A DNA stretch of 60,823 nt, taken from contig JAJRYD010000037.1 in assembly GCA_024275955.1 (NCBI GenBank), positions 1 through 60,823 of the forward strand. Direction: 5' to 3'. A program made the translations under genes and the position numbers. Below the pieces are notes generated by a model. The model did no database searches. It was not told the origin of the DNA and saw only the letters and a list, made by a program, of their open reading frames with translations. This document shows, piece after piece, positions 1 through 6,406 of this stretch. Source of the DNA: Nitrospirota bacterium. Its GTDB lineage: Bacteria > Nitrospinota_A > UBA7883 > JACRGQ01. The first letter of the stretch is position 1; each line of letters starts with the position of its first letter.

Positions 1-1
1 C

Positions 2-121
2 TTCGAGATGTTGGAGGCTGAGGCTATGAAAGAGTCGGATATGAAAGCGTGGGAGAAGATGCAAAAGGCTAGAAGCAGGATGTTTGATATAATCTTTGCA
101 GAGCCTACAGAGGCGGCATAA
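2..121 (+). CDS. C-terminal end of an unidentified protein (partial)
   Basis: An open frame enters from the left edge and runs 39 codons to a TAA at 119-121. The visible end is a charged, helical stretch (around AWEKMQKARSRMFDIIF) followed by a short acidic tail. I do not recognise the family, and the start lies outside the window. It has no close downstream partner, since the next 340 bases contain no convincing gene. It could also be a chance open frame, though its codon use and amphipathic pattern look coding. Confidence 0.4.
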   Translation, partial: FEMLEAEAMKESDMKAWEKMQKARSRMFDIIFAEPTEAA

Positions 122-468
122 ACAGATGAGAATGCAATATCATTTCAGACTCATTTATCGATTGGAAAATACTGCGGTTTGACTTTTAGCTCGTTCCATG
201 CCATCATGTGCCATTACTGTCCATTGGGCTCCAACAATTGAGCGTCACTTGATCATGCTTGTGGGAACATCCTCTTTTTAAGTTAGCTGAATACTTGAAG
301 CTAACCCGACCAGGCTTTATCGAATGGCTTAGTAAGGCTAGATTCCCGTCTCCGAGATTGGGACTCCTGCGTTTCAACTGAGAGGGGAACTGCGATTGGG
401 TGACAAGCCAAAGGTGGATAGTGGTGTCTTTCAAGGAGACGAAAATAGTAACGATGGGGGGCATAAAG
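122..468. other. Gene-free stretch before the zinc-ribbon gene
   Basis: I see no gene, tRNA or strong terminator here. Open frames on the minus strand across 204-651 are antisense to the zinc-ribbon gene and show no recognisable motif. The block probably holds the promoter of the zinc-ribbon gene, but I cannot pick out clear -35 and -10 boxes. Confidence 0.4.
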
Positions 469-660
469 ATGATGGCGCGCAAGGCCCACTGTCCCAACTT
501 TAACCATGGTCGTACAAACGTGCCTGTGCGTAATTGTCCCGTGTGCGGCGAGGTTGTGAATAGCAAGATTTCCCAAAAGGTATGTAGCGAAGGAAAACAT
601 GCAAAAGGCAGACGTGAACAAAACGCTTACTGTATAGATTGCGGTGCGCAACTCACTTAA
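469..660 (+). CDS. Small zinc-ribbon protein
   Basis: A 63-residue basic protein with cysteine and histidine pairs spaced like a zinc ribbon: a CP..NHGR stretch near the start, a CPVCG knuckle in the middle, then C...KHA and a C-terminal CIDCG. The pattern resembles short uncharacterised zinc-ribbon proteins of Deltaproteobacteria. The start at 469 (two adjacent ATGs, 469 and 472) is preferred because a GGGGGG tract lies just upstream and the residues encoded further upstream do not look conserved. Role unknown; a nucleic-acid or metal-binding adaptor is possible. The next genes start more than 300 bp downstream, so operon membership is uncertain. Confidence 0.6.
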   Translation: MMARKAHCPNFNHGRTNVPVRNCPVCGEVVNSKISQKVCSEGKHAKGRREQNAYCIDCGAQLT

Positions 661-792
661 TAGAGGTAACTGCTATACCAGCAGTTCATAGGGTGTTGAA
701 AATGGATAGCTACGATAGATGGGACTTGGGATAAATTTGAGCAGTGGATAAGAAACACCACAGGGCCGGACTTCCGCTGATGCGTAAGGCCG

Positions 793-921
793 ATGGGTAA
801 ACGAGCTAACCGGCAAATGGTTGCCGAGTTCGTGCAGGCCAACATTAAAGAGAACAATGGGGTTTTTCCTGAAAAGAACGGATTTATCGAGAGAATAGAA
901 AGGATACAAATAAAACTATGA
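793..921 (+). CDS. Small ORF or gene remnant upstream of the nucleotidyltransferase
   Basis: A 42-codon frame starts at ATG 793 and ends with TGA at 919-921. Its product reads MGKRANRQMVAEFV... and ends FIERIERIQIKL. The upstream bases 700-772, in another frame, encode another coding-like fragment (DKFEQWIRNTTG) that ends in a stop. Together they look like a decayed short gene whose frame has been broken between 770 and 793, or two unrelated small peptides. No family is recognised. Confidence 0.3.
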   Translation: MGKRANRQMVAEFVQANIKENNGVFPEKNGFIERIERIQIKL

Positions 922-1004
922 GTAAGGTGAAGGTTGCTATCGTTGAGGGCGGAAACGGATTAGGCATCTCTGATACATGCTATCCCATATTACATGGAGC
1001 AACT

Positions 1005-1817
1005 ATGACCGATTCCAGCGATCTAGCTACTGCCACTAATATAACGACAGCACTTTTGCTGGCCGCAGGTATGGGAACTCGTCTGCATCCATTGACTCTG
1101 GATACCCCCAAGTGTCTCACTGAGGTCGGAGGTGTTCCAATCCTCAAACGTCTGGTCGACAATTTGCGCGCGCAGGGGTTCAAGAGACTGATAGTAGTGA
1201 TTGGACACTTGGGGAACTGTATCAAAGAATTTTTGCAACAGCACGCTGGTGATATGCAGGTTGATTACGTTACCAACCCAAACTACCGGACAACCAATAA
1301 CATCTACTCTCTCTGGCTGGCTCGGAAGCAGATCCGGGAGCCTTTTTTGCTGGTGGAGAATGATCTTGTTTTCGAGACCTGTATGCTGGATGAGATGCTC
1401 CACACTGACAAGATGGCAATTTCCAAGATACTTCCCTGGATGAACGGTACCACTGTAGAGCTTGGACCCGATAGACAGGTTACAGCTTTTCGCATGGGTG
1501 GTGATGTTTGTAATGATGCACGCCAGTACAAAACGGTCAATCTCTATAGCTTTTCTCTTAGTTCATGGAACAAGATTGAGGAAAGGTTAAGCCGATATGT
1601 CTTGAAAGGCAAGCTCGGTGGGTATTATGAAGTTGTATTTGCCGAGATGGTTGCTAACGGCACTCTCTCTTTCGACGCAGTCTTCTTCGATAAAGATAGG
1701 TGGTACGAGATTGATACCAATGTGGACCTGCGCGAGGCAGGTAATATGCTTTCCCGACCCCGTTCCATCGCCAGCCGTTCTCTAGTTGTCGCCGAGTCTG
1801 CGGCCCATCATGTCTGA
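1005..1817 (+). CDS. Nucleotidyltransferase of the LicC / inositol-phosphate cytidylyltransferase type
   Basis: A 270-residue single-domain NTP transferase. Its N-terminus carries the nucleotide-binding signature AAGMGTRLHPLT followed by the PK motif, and a central NNIYSLWLA plus a VENDL acidic motif mark the sugar- or alcohol-phosphate cytidylyltransferase branch. The family joins CTP or another NTP to a phosphorylated alcohol or sugar. ATG 1005 is chosen because it has GGAG a few bases upstream and puts the signature about 12 residues from the start, as in relatives; an upstream ATG at 918 would add 29 non-conserved residues. The stop overlaps the methyltransferase start (ATG 1810). With a CDP-alcohol phosphatidyltransferase two genes on, CTP-dependent activation of an alcohol phosphate is the likeliest reaction. 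The alcohol (choline, ethanolamine, inositol or another) cannot be read from sequence. Confidence 0.8.
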   Translation: MTDSSDLATATNITTALLLAAGMGTRLHPLTLDTPKCLTEVGGVPILKRLVDNLRAQGFKRLIVVIGHLGNCIKEFLQQHAGDMQVDYVTNPNYRTTNNIYSLWLARKQIREPFLLVENDLVFETCMLDEMLHTDKMAISKILPWMNGTTVELGPDRQVTAFRMGGDVCNDARQYKTVNLYSFSLSSWNKIEERLSRYVLKGKLGGYYEVVFAEMVANGTLSFDAVFFDKDRWYEIDTNVDLREAGNMLSRPRSIASRSLVVAESAAHHV

Positions 1818-2631
1818 GATTGATCACGCATCAGTCAACCAGTATTGGGAGAACGTCAAATCCTCGATCCTTGGGCCTTACATGATGGATGATTTCGGCT
1901 TTCCGGAGAGTGCTGGAGATTTTCGTTTTCAGGCAGAATCTCTGATTGTTCGGCGTTTGCTTCGTGGCGTAGAACACAATGGCACGGTTCTCGATCTTGG
2001 TAGCGGTGTTGGGTACTGGGCCGAGGAGTTCGCCCGCAGTTTCTCGCAAGTGGTCGCAGTCGAAGGCAGTAGTGCGCTCTCTCCGGCCTTAGAGAAGCGA
2101 TGCGCCCCGTATCCCAACGTTCAAACAATACATGGCAATGTCCTCTCATTCGAATCCGATGATCACTACAGTCTGGTCTTCCTCGGTGGTCTGCTGATGT
2201 ATCTCAACGAAAATGACGTGACTACCTTATTGCAAAAGTTGATTCCGCGTCTCGGACCGGATGGGGTTGTCCTCTGCCGCGAGTCTACGGTTCGGGGTGA
2301 AACTATCACGCGCACTGGCGGCTATCCAGTCGTTTATCGTTCTGTGTCGGACTACAAACGTATTTTCAAACAATGTGGATTAACACTCAGGCATGTTGAA
2401 AGAAATGAGCCTTATGTTTTGATGCAGATGGGGTGTGAGCTGATCAAAAAATGGAAGCAGGCCGTTCCGAAACCGTTGCAGGCTCTCCAACTCGTCGGTC
2501 GCCTGACCTATTGGAGCTTACGTTTGGGGGCTCCATGGATCAAGCGTCTCCCAAAAGTTCTAGGAATTCCGTTTCCAAGCTTGGAAAATCATTTCTTTGT
2601 GCTAGGAACCGGATCGATTGTTAATGAGTAA
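1810..2631 (+). CDS. SAM-dependent methyltransferase
   Basis: A 273-residue class I methyltransferase. Motif I is VLDLGSGVGYWAE, followed by an acidic VAVEGS end to strand 2, a GNVLSF motif II region and an LVFLGGLLMYL post-motif segment. The start at 1810 overlaps the stop of the nucleotidyltransferase by 8 bp, and the stop overlaps the start of the next gene, so the three genes are very probably co-translated. The C-terminal 70 residues are basic and hydrophobic (WKQAVPKPLQALQLVGRL), which could favour membrane-surface binding. Likely substrates are the headgroup alcohol, its phosphate or the finished phospholipid, as in N-methylation of phosphoethanolamine. This is inferred from context. 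Confidence 0.8.
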   Translation: MSEIDHASVNQYWENVKSSILGPYMMDDFGFPESAGDFRFQAESLIVRRLLRGVEHNGTVLDLGSGVGYWAEEFARSFSQVVAVEGSSALSPALEKRCAPYPNVQTIHGNVLSFESDDHYSLVFLGGLLMYLNENDVTTLLQKLIPRLGPDGVVLCRESTVRGETITRTGGYPVVYRSVSDYKRIFKQCGLTLRHVERNEPYVLMQMGCELIKKWKQAVPKPLQALQLVGRLTYWSLRLGAPWIKRLPKVLGIPFPSLENHFFVLGTGSIVNE

Positions 2632-3334
2632 TCTATTAGATAAATATCTGGAAAAATCTCAAGGAAACTTTATCTATCGGAACCTAGCTAACGTAACATC
2701 GATTCTCGGTGTGCTTCCCCTTATGTTGCTGTTTATGGAAGATGGTTATCGTTATCTGATCCCGTTAATCATTTTCAATAATTTTATGGACGACCTCGAT
2801 GGTCTGCTGGCGGCTAAGCTGAATATCCGTAGCCGGTTCGGCGCCGACCTCGATAATGTCTGCGATGCAGTCGCCCATGTCGCTCTCACCTTGGCGGTCG
2901 GCGCACATTTCGGTGGACTGGTCTTGATGACAAGCATGATTGCCGCCGCTTCGGTCATTCTTCGCGCAACTTCCAGGCTCAATCCAGATGTGGTGGCTGG
3001 TAGCGGTTCACCAACGAATGAGCTGATGCGTCAGATGCTGTTTGTCATCCTGTTGACGCAAATGTTTGATGTTGAGCCTGGGCTTTATCTGGTTCTGATA
3101 TTTATGTTGCATTCGGTGACTATGGTCGCGCCGTTCAAGTTAACTATCCTTATTCGAGGGCTGGCAAAGACTGCTACCGCGGTTACTTTTGTGAACGTGG
3201 CGCTGGTAGCGGCATGGCTCATACCGGCCGTTACGCCGCTCATAGCATTGGTCTTCATCACCACGTACTTGTATTCATTTATCGCCGGAGGGAGGCAATG
3301 GCTAAGGAAACGGGCAAACAAAACGTTTTATTAG
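2624..3334 (+). CDS. CDP-alcohol phosphatidyltransferase
   Basis: A 236-residue multi-span membrane enzyme. It carries the family metal-binding motif with all four aspartates in correct spacing: DDLDG, then LLAA, eight residues, G, ADL, D, NVC, D. The usual AR of the motif reads AA, so the conserved arginine is replaced, though a lysine follows directly. The family swaps the CMP of a CDP-alcohol for an acceptor alcohol or diacylglycerol in the inner membrane. ATG 2624 sits inside the stop region of the methyltransferase (TAA 2629-2631). It closes the nucleotidyltransferase-methyltransferase-transferase operon and would build the lipid from the activated headgroup. The specific product is unknown. 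Confidence 0.82.
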   Translation: MSNLLDKYLEKSQGNFIYRNLANVTSILGVLPLMLLFMEDGYRYLIPLIIFNNFMDDLDGLLAAKLNIRSRFGADLDNVCDAVAHVALTLAVGAHFGGLVLMTSMIAAASVILRATSRLNPDVVAGSGSPTNELMRQMLFVILLTQMFDVEPGLYLVLIFMLHSVTMVAPFKLTILIRGLAKTATAVTFVNVALVAAWLIPAVTPLIALVFITTYLYSFIAGGRQWLRKRANKTFY

Positions 3335-3640
3335 ATAAGCCAGCAAGCCGTTGAAACTGCCGTAGAAATGGAAAAGTGTGGGAAAGATACCTACGGCTAT
3401 TTTTTTCGTATTCTCTCCGTTTCAGTGACCGAAAGTACCCCTTGTAAAGCGGAACGAGGGGTCGCCCGAAGGGCGGCGGTAATTTTAGTTGGTAATCCTT
3501 TCCACCACTTCGTCGGGGGCGAGAACCTCTTCAAGGCTCCGTTCGACAACCTTACGGCACCTTCTAAAAAGGAAAGGATTTTTTAGCAACCTGAACGGCA
3601 AATAACTTTTAAATAGTTTGCATCTTTGTTTATCGCTAGC
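3335..3640. other. Gene-free stretch between convergent operons
   Basis: No convincing gene. A 72-codon plus-strand frame (3368-3586) has poor composition and no motif. On the minus strand, 3480-3600 carries a coding-like tail (RKVVERSLEEVLAPDEVVERIT) without a clear start, possibly a relic of an older gene. Confidence 0.35.
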
Positions 3641-3665
3641 GAAAACCGAACCCGCGTGTGCGGGC
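3641..3665 (-). terminator. Candidate rho-independent terminator of ahbAB
   Basis: A 5-bp G+C-rich stem (CCCGC/GCGGG, loop GTGT) lies four bases beyond the ahbB stop, and on the minus strand it is followed by TTCGGTTTTC. The stem is short and the T-run interrupted, so efficiency is uncertain. Confidence 0.45.
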
Positions 3666-3668
3666 GTG

Positions 3669-4151
3669 CTACGAGCCGAAGTAGCGCATGCTCGACTTTT
3701 TGAACTCGCGCGTGCTGTAGAGTACCTTGTATTCCTTCACTCCGGTTTTTTCCGATATCTTTTTCGCTATCTCTTCCACCTCGGCCTTCGATTCGCCGTG
3801 AATCATCGTAAATAGATGGTACGGCCAGTCTTCGAACGAAGGTCTTTCGTAGGCGTGCGACACTTCGTCGAACTCTGCCATGATAGGCCCTAGCCGTTTG
3901 CGGTCTTCCACGTCCGGTACCTGCCATATACCCATACCGTTCGCTTTGAAGCCGGCATTCTGGTGCCTAAGCGTCGCTCCGTATCTGCGTATCCATCCCT
4001 TTTCCTTATAGGATGCTATCTTTTCTATAATCTCATCCTCGGTAAGGCCTACCTGCTCGGCGATATCTTGGTACGGGCGGATAGTGGATGGAATATTATC
4101 CTGTAGAAACCGCATTACCTGTTTATCTATATCGTTAATTTCAGGATTCAT
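3669..4151 (-). CDS. ahbB: Siroheme decarboxylase, AhbB-like subunit
   Basis: A 160-residue Lrp/AsnC-type protein: an N-terminal winged helix (roughly residues 5-65) and an alpha-beta C-terminal domain. The stretches ERPSFEDWPYHLFTMIHG and YSTREFKKSSMRYF are characteristic of AhbB/NirD-type siroheme decarboxylases. With AhbA the family removes the C12 and C18 acetate carboxyls of siroheme to give didecarboxysiroheme, on the way to haem (alternative route) or haem d1. The start overlaps the end of ahbA by 11 bp, so the two are translationally coupled. No ahbC/ahbD or nir genes are in the window, so which end product is made cannot be decided here. Confidence 0.85.
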   Translation of the reverse strand: MNPEINDIDKQVMRFLQDNIPSTIRPYQDIAEQVGLTEDEIIEKIASYKEKGWIRRYGATLRHQNAGFKANGMGIWQVPDVEDRKRLGPIMAEFDEVSHAYERPSFEDWPYHLFTMIHGESKAEVEEIAKKISEKTGVKEYKVLYSTREFKKSSMRYFGS

Positions 4152-4608
4152 CTTTTTTATCCTTGAATTTGAAGTTGACCTTGATTTTAAACATCTGCGT
4201 CGCCGGCATATTGCGGACTTCGGGTATACCGCCTTTCTCGCATACCTCTGCCAGAATCTCTTCTATCCGCTCCGCCGATTCGGCGATGACGGTGAACCAG
4301 AGGTTGTACTGGTGGTTTCGTTCGTAGTTGTGCGTTACCTCCGGGTAGGTGGAAACTATCGAGGCGACCTCTTCCAGCTTTTCGGCCGGCACTTTTGCAG
4401 AGCAGAGCGTACTTTTAAAATGCAGTTTTCGCGAATCGAATGTCGCCCCTATCCTGCGGATTACATCGGCACTTTTAAGCTTGGTTACCCGTTCAAATGC
4501 CTCTTTTTCGGAAATGCCGACCTTCTCGCCTATCACCCTGTACGGCTGGGCCGCTATCGGGAAACCTGTCTGTATCAGATTAAGTATATCTCTATCTTGC
4601 CTATCCAT
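4141..4608 (-). CDS. ahbA: Siroheme decarboxylase, AhbA-like subunit
   Basis: A 155-residue Lrp/AsnC-type protein with an N-terminal helix-turn-helix (DILNLIQTGFPIAAQPY, then IRRIGATFDSRKL) and a C-terminal domain containing VTHNYERNHQYNLWFTV, the AhbA counterpart of the AhbB motif. It is first in a two-gene operon read leftwards and forms the heterodimeric siroheme decarboxylase with the next gene. Despite the fold it is an enzyme subunit in this family rather than a transcription factor; this rests on established knowledge of AhbAB. It could alternatively feed haem d1 synthesis. Confidence 0.85.
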   Translation of the reverse strand: MDRQDRDILNLIQTGFPIAAQPYRVIGEKVGISEKEAFERVTKLKSADVIRRIGATFDSRKLHFKSTLCSAKVPAEKLEEVASIVSTYPEVTHNYERNHQYNLWFTVIAESAERIEEILAEVCEKGGIPEVRNMPATQMFKIKVNFKFKDKKDES

Positions 4609-4892
4609 CTATGCCTCCATGTTAAGGCTGTCGAGTTTACCACAAGGGAGCTGGATGGGGGAAATTTAGGGGGAAAGGCACGACATTAAGCTACTAATTG
4701 TAGCGAAAAACCTCTTTAAGGGCCCTTTTGCATGCTTTAGGAGTCTAAATAGCTTCAAACAGCTTATTTTTAGCATATGCAAAATGGTGTACCAAATTTT
4801 CAACCAGTTTAAAGCTTTCAAAAGCCCTTGATTAAGGCTCAAAAACAGTCGCGCCGCCTGCGGGCTCCCGCTATACGGAAAAAACCTCTTTT

Positions 4893-5021
4893 GGGACTGT
4901 TTTCAAAAGAGTTTTTTGAGCATTTTAAGGAGAAGTTCATTTTCTTACTTCTTAAAAATAGAGCCTTTATCGGTTGGTAATTTTAAACAAAATCAAATTT
5001 ATCGCATTTGGCAACAGACCC
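4893..5021 (+). mobile_element. 130-bp inverted-repeat element, copy A
   Basis: A 129-bp element starting GGGACTGTT and ending AACAGACCC, so the ends are inverted repeats. It is flanked on both sides by CTTTT (4888-4892 and 5022-5026), a perfect 5-bp target duplication. A central imperfect palindrome (GAAGT...ACTTC) is conserved with the other copies. It holds no ORF and so is non-autonomous (MITE-like). Confidence 0.85.
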
Positions 5022-5110
5022 CTTTTTTTGAAAAAAAGCCTAAAGGTTGTTTCCAGAAATTCCGAAAAGGTGTTAAGCGGTGTGATAGATAGAAAAAAGT
5101 TTCACGTCTG

Positions 5111-5143
5111 TTTTTAAAGCATTCAAAAACAATGCTTTAAAAA
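5111..5143. repeat. Perfect 13-bp inverted repeat
   Basis: TTTTTAAAGCATT and its exact complement AATGCTTTAAAAA are separated by the 7-base loop CAAAAAC. The stem ends in an A run on the plus strand and a T run on the minus strand, so it could act as a bidirectional weak terminator or insulate flgM. Confidence 0.6.
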
Positions 5144-5164
5144 GAAAAGGATTTAGCTAGAAAT

Positions 5165-5191
5165 TAAGGATTTCTGCTAGAATGCCGAAGA
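5165..5191 (+). promoter_or_regulatory. Sigma-28 (FliA)-like promoter of flgM
   Basis: TAAG (5165-5168), a 15-base spacer, then GCCGAAGA (5184-5191) matches the FliA consensus TAAA-N15-GCCGATAA closely. It lies about 60 bp upstream of flgM, whose expression is often driven by sigma-28. Two imperfect copies of GGATTTNNGCTAGAA (from 5149 and 5168) overlap it. Confidence 0.5.
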
Positions 5192-5252
5192 GATAGATAA
5201 GCGTGAAAGAGCATATTATTACGGGTGTTGAAGTTGAACAGGAGGTGGAACG

Positions 5253-5576
5253 ATGAAGATTTTCGGATCTGACCCCGATTACCTCAAAAAGAATCGGGTG
5301 GGAGACTCTGGAAAAGCTAGGAGTACGGAAGCCAAATCTGCCGAGGCGGCAAAGGCGAAATTGGCTGGCGAATCTACGCAGGTTAGCGGCGAGAAGATTG
5401 CCGTATCTGACTTGGGTAAGGAGATAGCCAAAGTAAACTCCGAGGTTAAAGCTTCTCCCGATATTCGTACCGAAAAAGTTGCCGAGATAAAAGAACGGGT
5501 AGACAGCGGCGAATATCATGTACCGGCAGACAAAATTGCCGGAAAGATTATAGAAGATATAATCAAGATGGGCTGA
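5253..5576 (+). CDS. flgM: Anti-sigma-28 factor FlgM
   Basis: A 107-residue hydrophilic, largely disordered protein. The C-terminal half (residues 65-105) carries the FlgM signature: KASPDIRTEKVAEIKERVD, then SGEYHVPADKIAGKII. FlgM binds the flagellar sigma factor FliA until the hook-basal body is complete and FlgM is exported. A strong ribosome site (GGAGGTGG at 5241) lies four bases before ATG 5253. No other flagellar genes are nearby, so flgM is a lone gene here. The alanine- and lysine-rich N-terminal half is typical of the family in Deltaproteobacteria. Confidence 0.85.
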   Translation: MKIFGSDPDYLKKNRVGDSGKARSTEAKSAEAAKAKLAGESTQVSGEKIAVSDLGKEIAKVNSEVKASPDIRTEKVAEIKERVDSGEYHVPADKIAGKIIEDIIKMG

Positions 5577-5619
5577 CTTGGCCTACCGAGATGGTAACGC
5601 TACTCGGTTGGCGTAAGTC
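5575..5619. terminator. Long hairpin between convergent flgM and 5647 genes
   Basis: GACTTGGCCTACCGAG pairs with CTCGGTTGGCGTAAGTC across a 12-base loop, starting at the last codons of flgM. There is no T tract, so it is either a factor-dependent terminator or an RNA-stabilising hairpin shared by the convergent transcripts. Confidence 0.4.
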
Positions 5620-5646
5620 GGTCTGTCCAACTTCTACGGTATCCTC

Positions 5647-6201
5647 TTACTTTATTTCCTCTTTTAAAACCGCATCTGGTTTTTTCTGGTATCGGTTCGC
5701 CTTGTAGTAATCATTAATAAAATAGTTGACCATTCTGCTCACTTGGCGCTCTACACCTTTTGGGAAATCTGGCCCAGGAGTTACATTAAAAGAGCCAAGC
5801 ATCCATATAGTCCCTTTACGAAGCTCGTAGCGGGTACGGATAACATTAAGGTTGTATATGTTAAGGTCAACAGCGTATACTTCCTGCGCATTTTCCCCCT
5901 CTACCAGATTTACATTAACGTTGATTTTTGAAAGCGGGGATATATCGAGATCATCGACTATTTTTATACCTTTGGTCATCAACTGTGTTTCCACCGCAGT
6001 CTTAACGCTTTCGGGGGTTAGCATCCCGTCCTGTGGGAACGGTTCCACCACGACGACGAACTGGTTTGGAAGCCCCCTTAGGTTTTCCTGCTTTATAGTT
6101 AAATGCCCTGCGTCGCCTATAACTGTGCCTTCCATAGCAAAAAGATTCACCGGCAAAAATAAAGCAGAGACGGCAATCAGAGCGATAAATTTTTTTCTCA
6201 T
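5647..6201 (-). CDS. Secreted protein of unknown function
   Basis: A 184-residue protein with a clear signal peptide (MRKKFIALIAVSALFLPVNLFA, cleavage expected after the last Ala). The start at 6201 is chosen because it places the signal peptide at the N-terminus and has AAAGGA eight bases upstream; the longer frame to 6258 would bury it. The mature part is mostly beta strand and amphipathic helix, with a VVVVEPFPQDG segment, paired INVNVNL and YAVDLNIYNL strands, and a lysine-rich tail. I do not recognise a family. It is probably periplasmic or outer-membrane associated. Transcribed convergently with flgM. Confidence 0.6.
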   Translation of the reverse strand: MRKKFIALIAVSALFLPVNLFAMEGTVIGDAGHLTIKQENLRGLPNQFVVVVEPFPQDGMLTPESVKTAVETQLMTKGIKIVDDLDISPLSKINVNVNLVEGENAQEVYAVDLNIYNLNVIRTRYELRKGTIWMLGSFNVTPGPDFPKGVERQVSRMVNYFINDYYKANRYQKKPDAVLKEEIK

Positions 6202-6352
6202 AATATTTGTCCTTTCCATAGCTTCGTCAATTGTAACTCCCTGAATGGAAAAGGACAAAGCGATATTTAATCTAAAGCGAAGAAAAAACGAAAATAGCTA
6301 TTAAAACCACCGCTTGAAGCTTTGTTTCGTTAGCTAAAAACCAGCTTGCCGG

Positions 6353-6361
6353 TGCTATAAT
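6353..6361 (+). promoter_or_regulatory. Extended -10 promoter of cstA
   Basis: TGCTATAAT at 6353-6361 is a perfect TATAAT hexamer with an extended -10 TGn, about 46 bp before the cstA start. No good -35 box is seen at the usual distance, as expected for extended -10 promoters. Confidence 0.5.
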
Positions 6362-6406
6362 CGCACTCTACGTTAACCAAACAGTCTTTTAAAATAGAGG
6401 AAACTG

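Larger units (their letters stand above)
4609..5164. other. Long intergenic region upstream of ahbA and flgM
   Basis: No gene is visible. The region is A+T-rich and carries a copy of the 130-bp inverted-repeat element (4893-5021), the inverted pair TTTTGCATGCT/AGCATATGCAAAAT near 4727-4788, and a perfect 13-bp hairpin at 5111-5143. It must also hold the ahbAB promoter, which I cannot locate. Confidence 0.5.

Noticed and set aside
3368-3586. 72-codon plus-strand gene
   Set aside because: Unusual composition, no ribosome site and no recognisable family; it lies between convergent operons.
4084-4689. 201-codon plus-strand frame
   Set aside because: It runs antisense to both siroheme decarboxylase genes, has no recognisable domain and no ribosome site.
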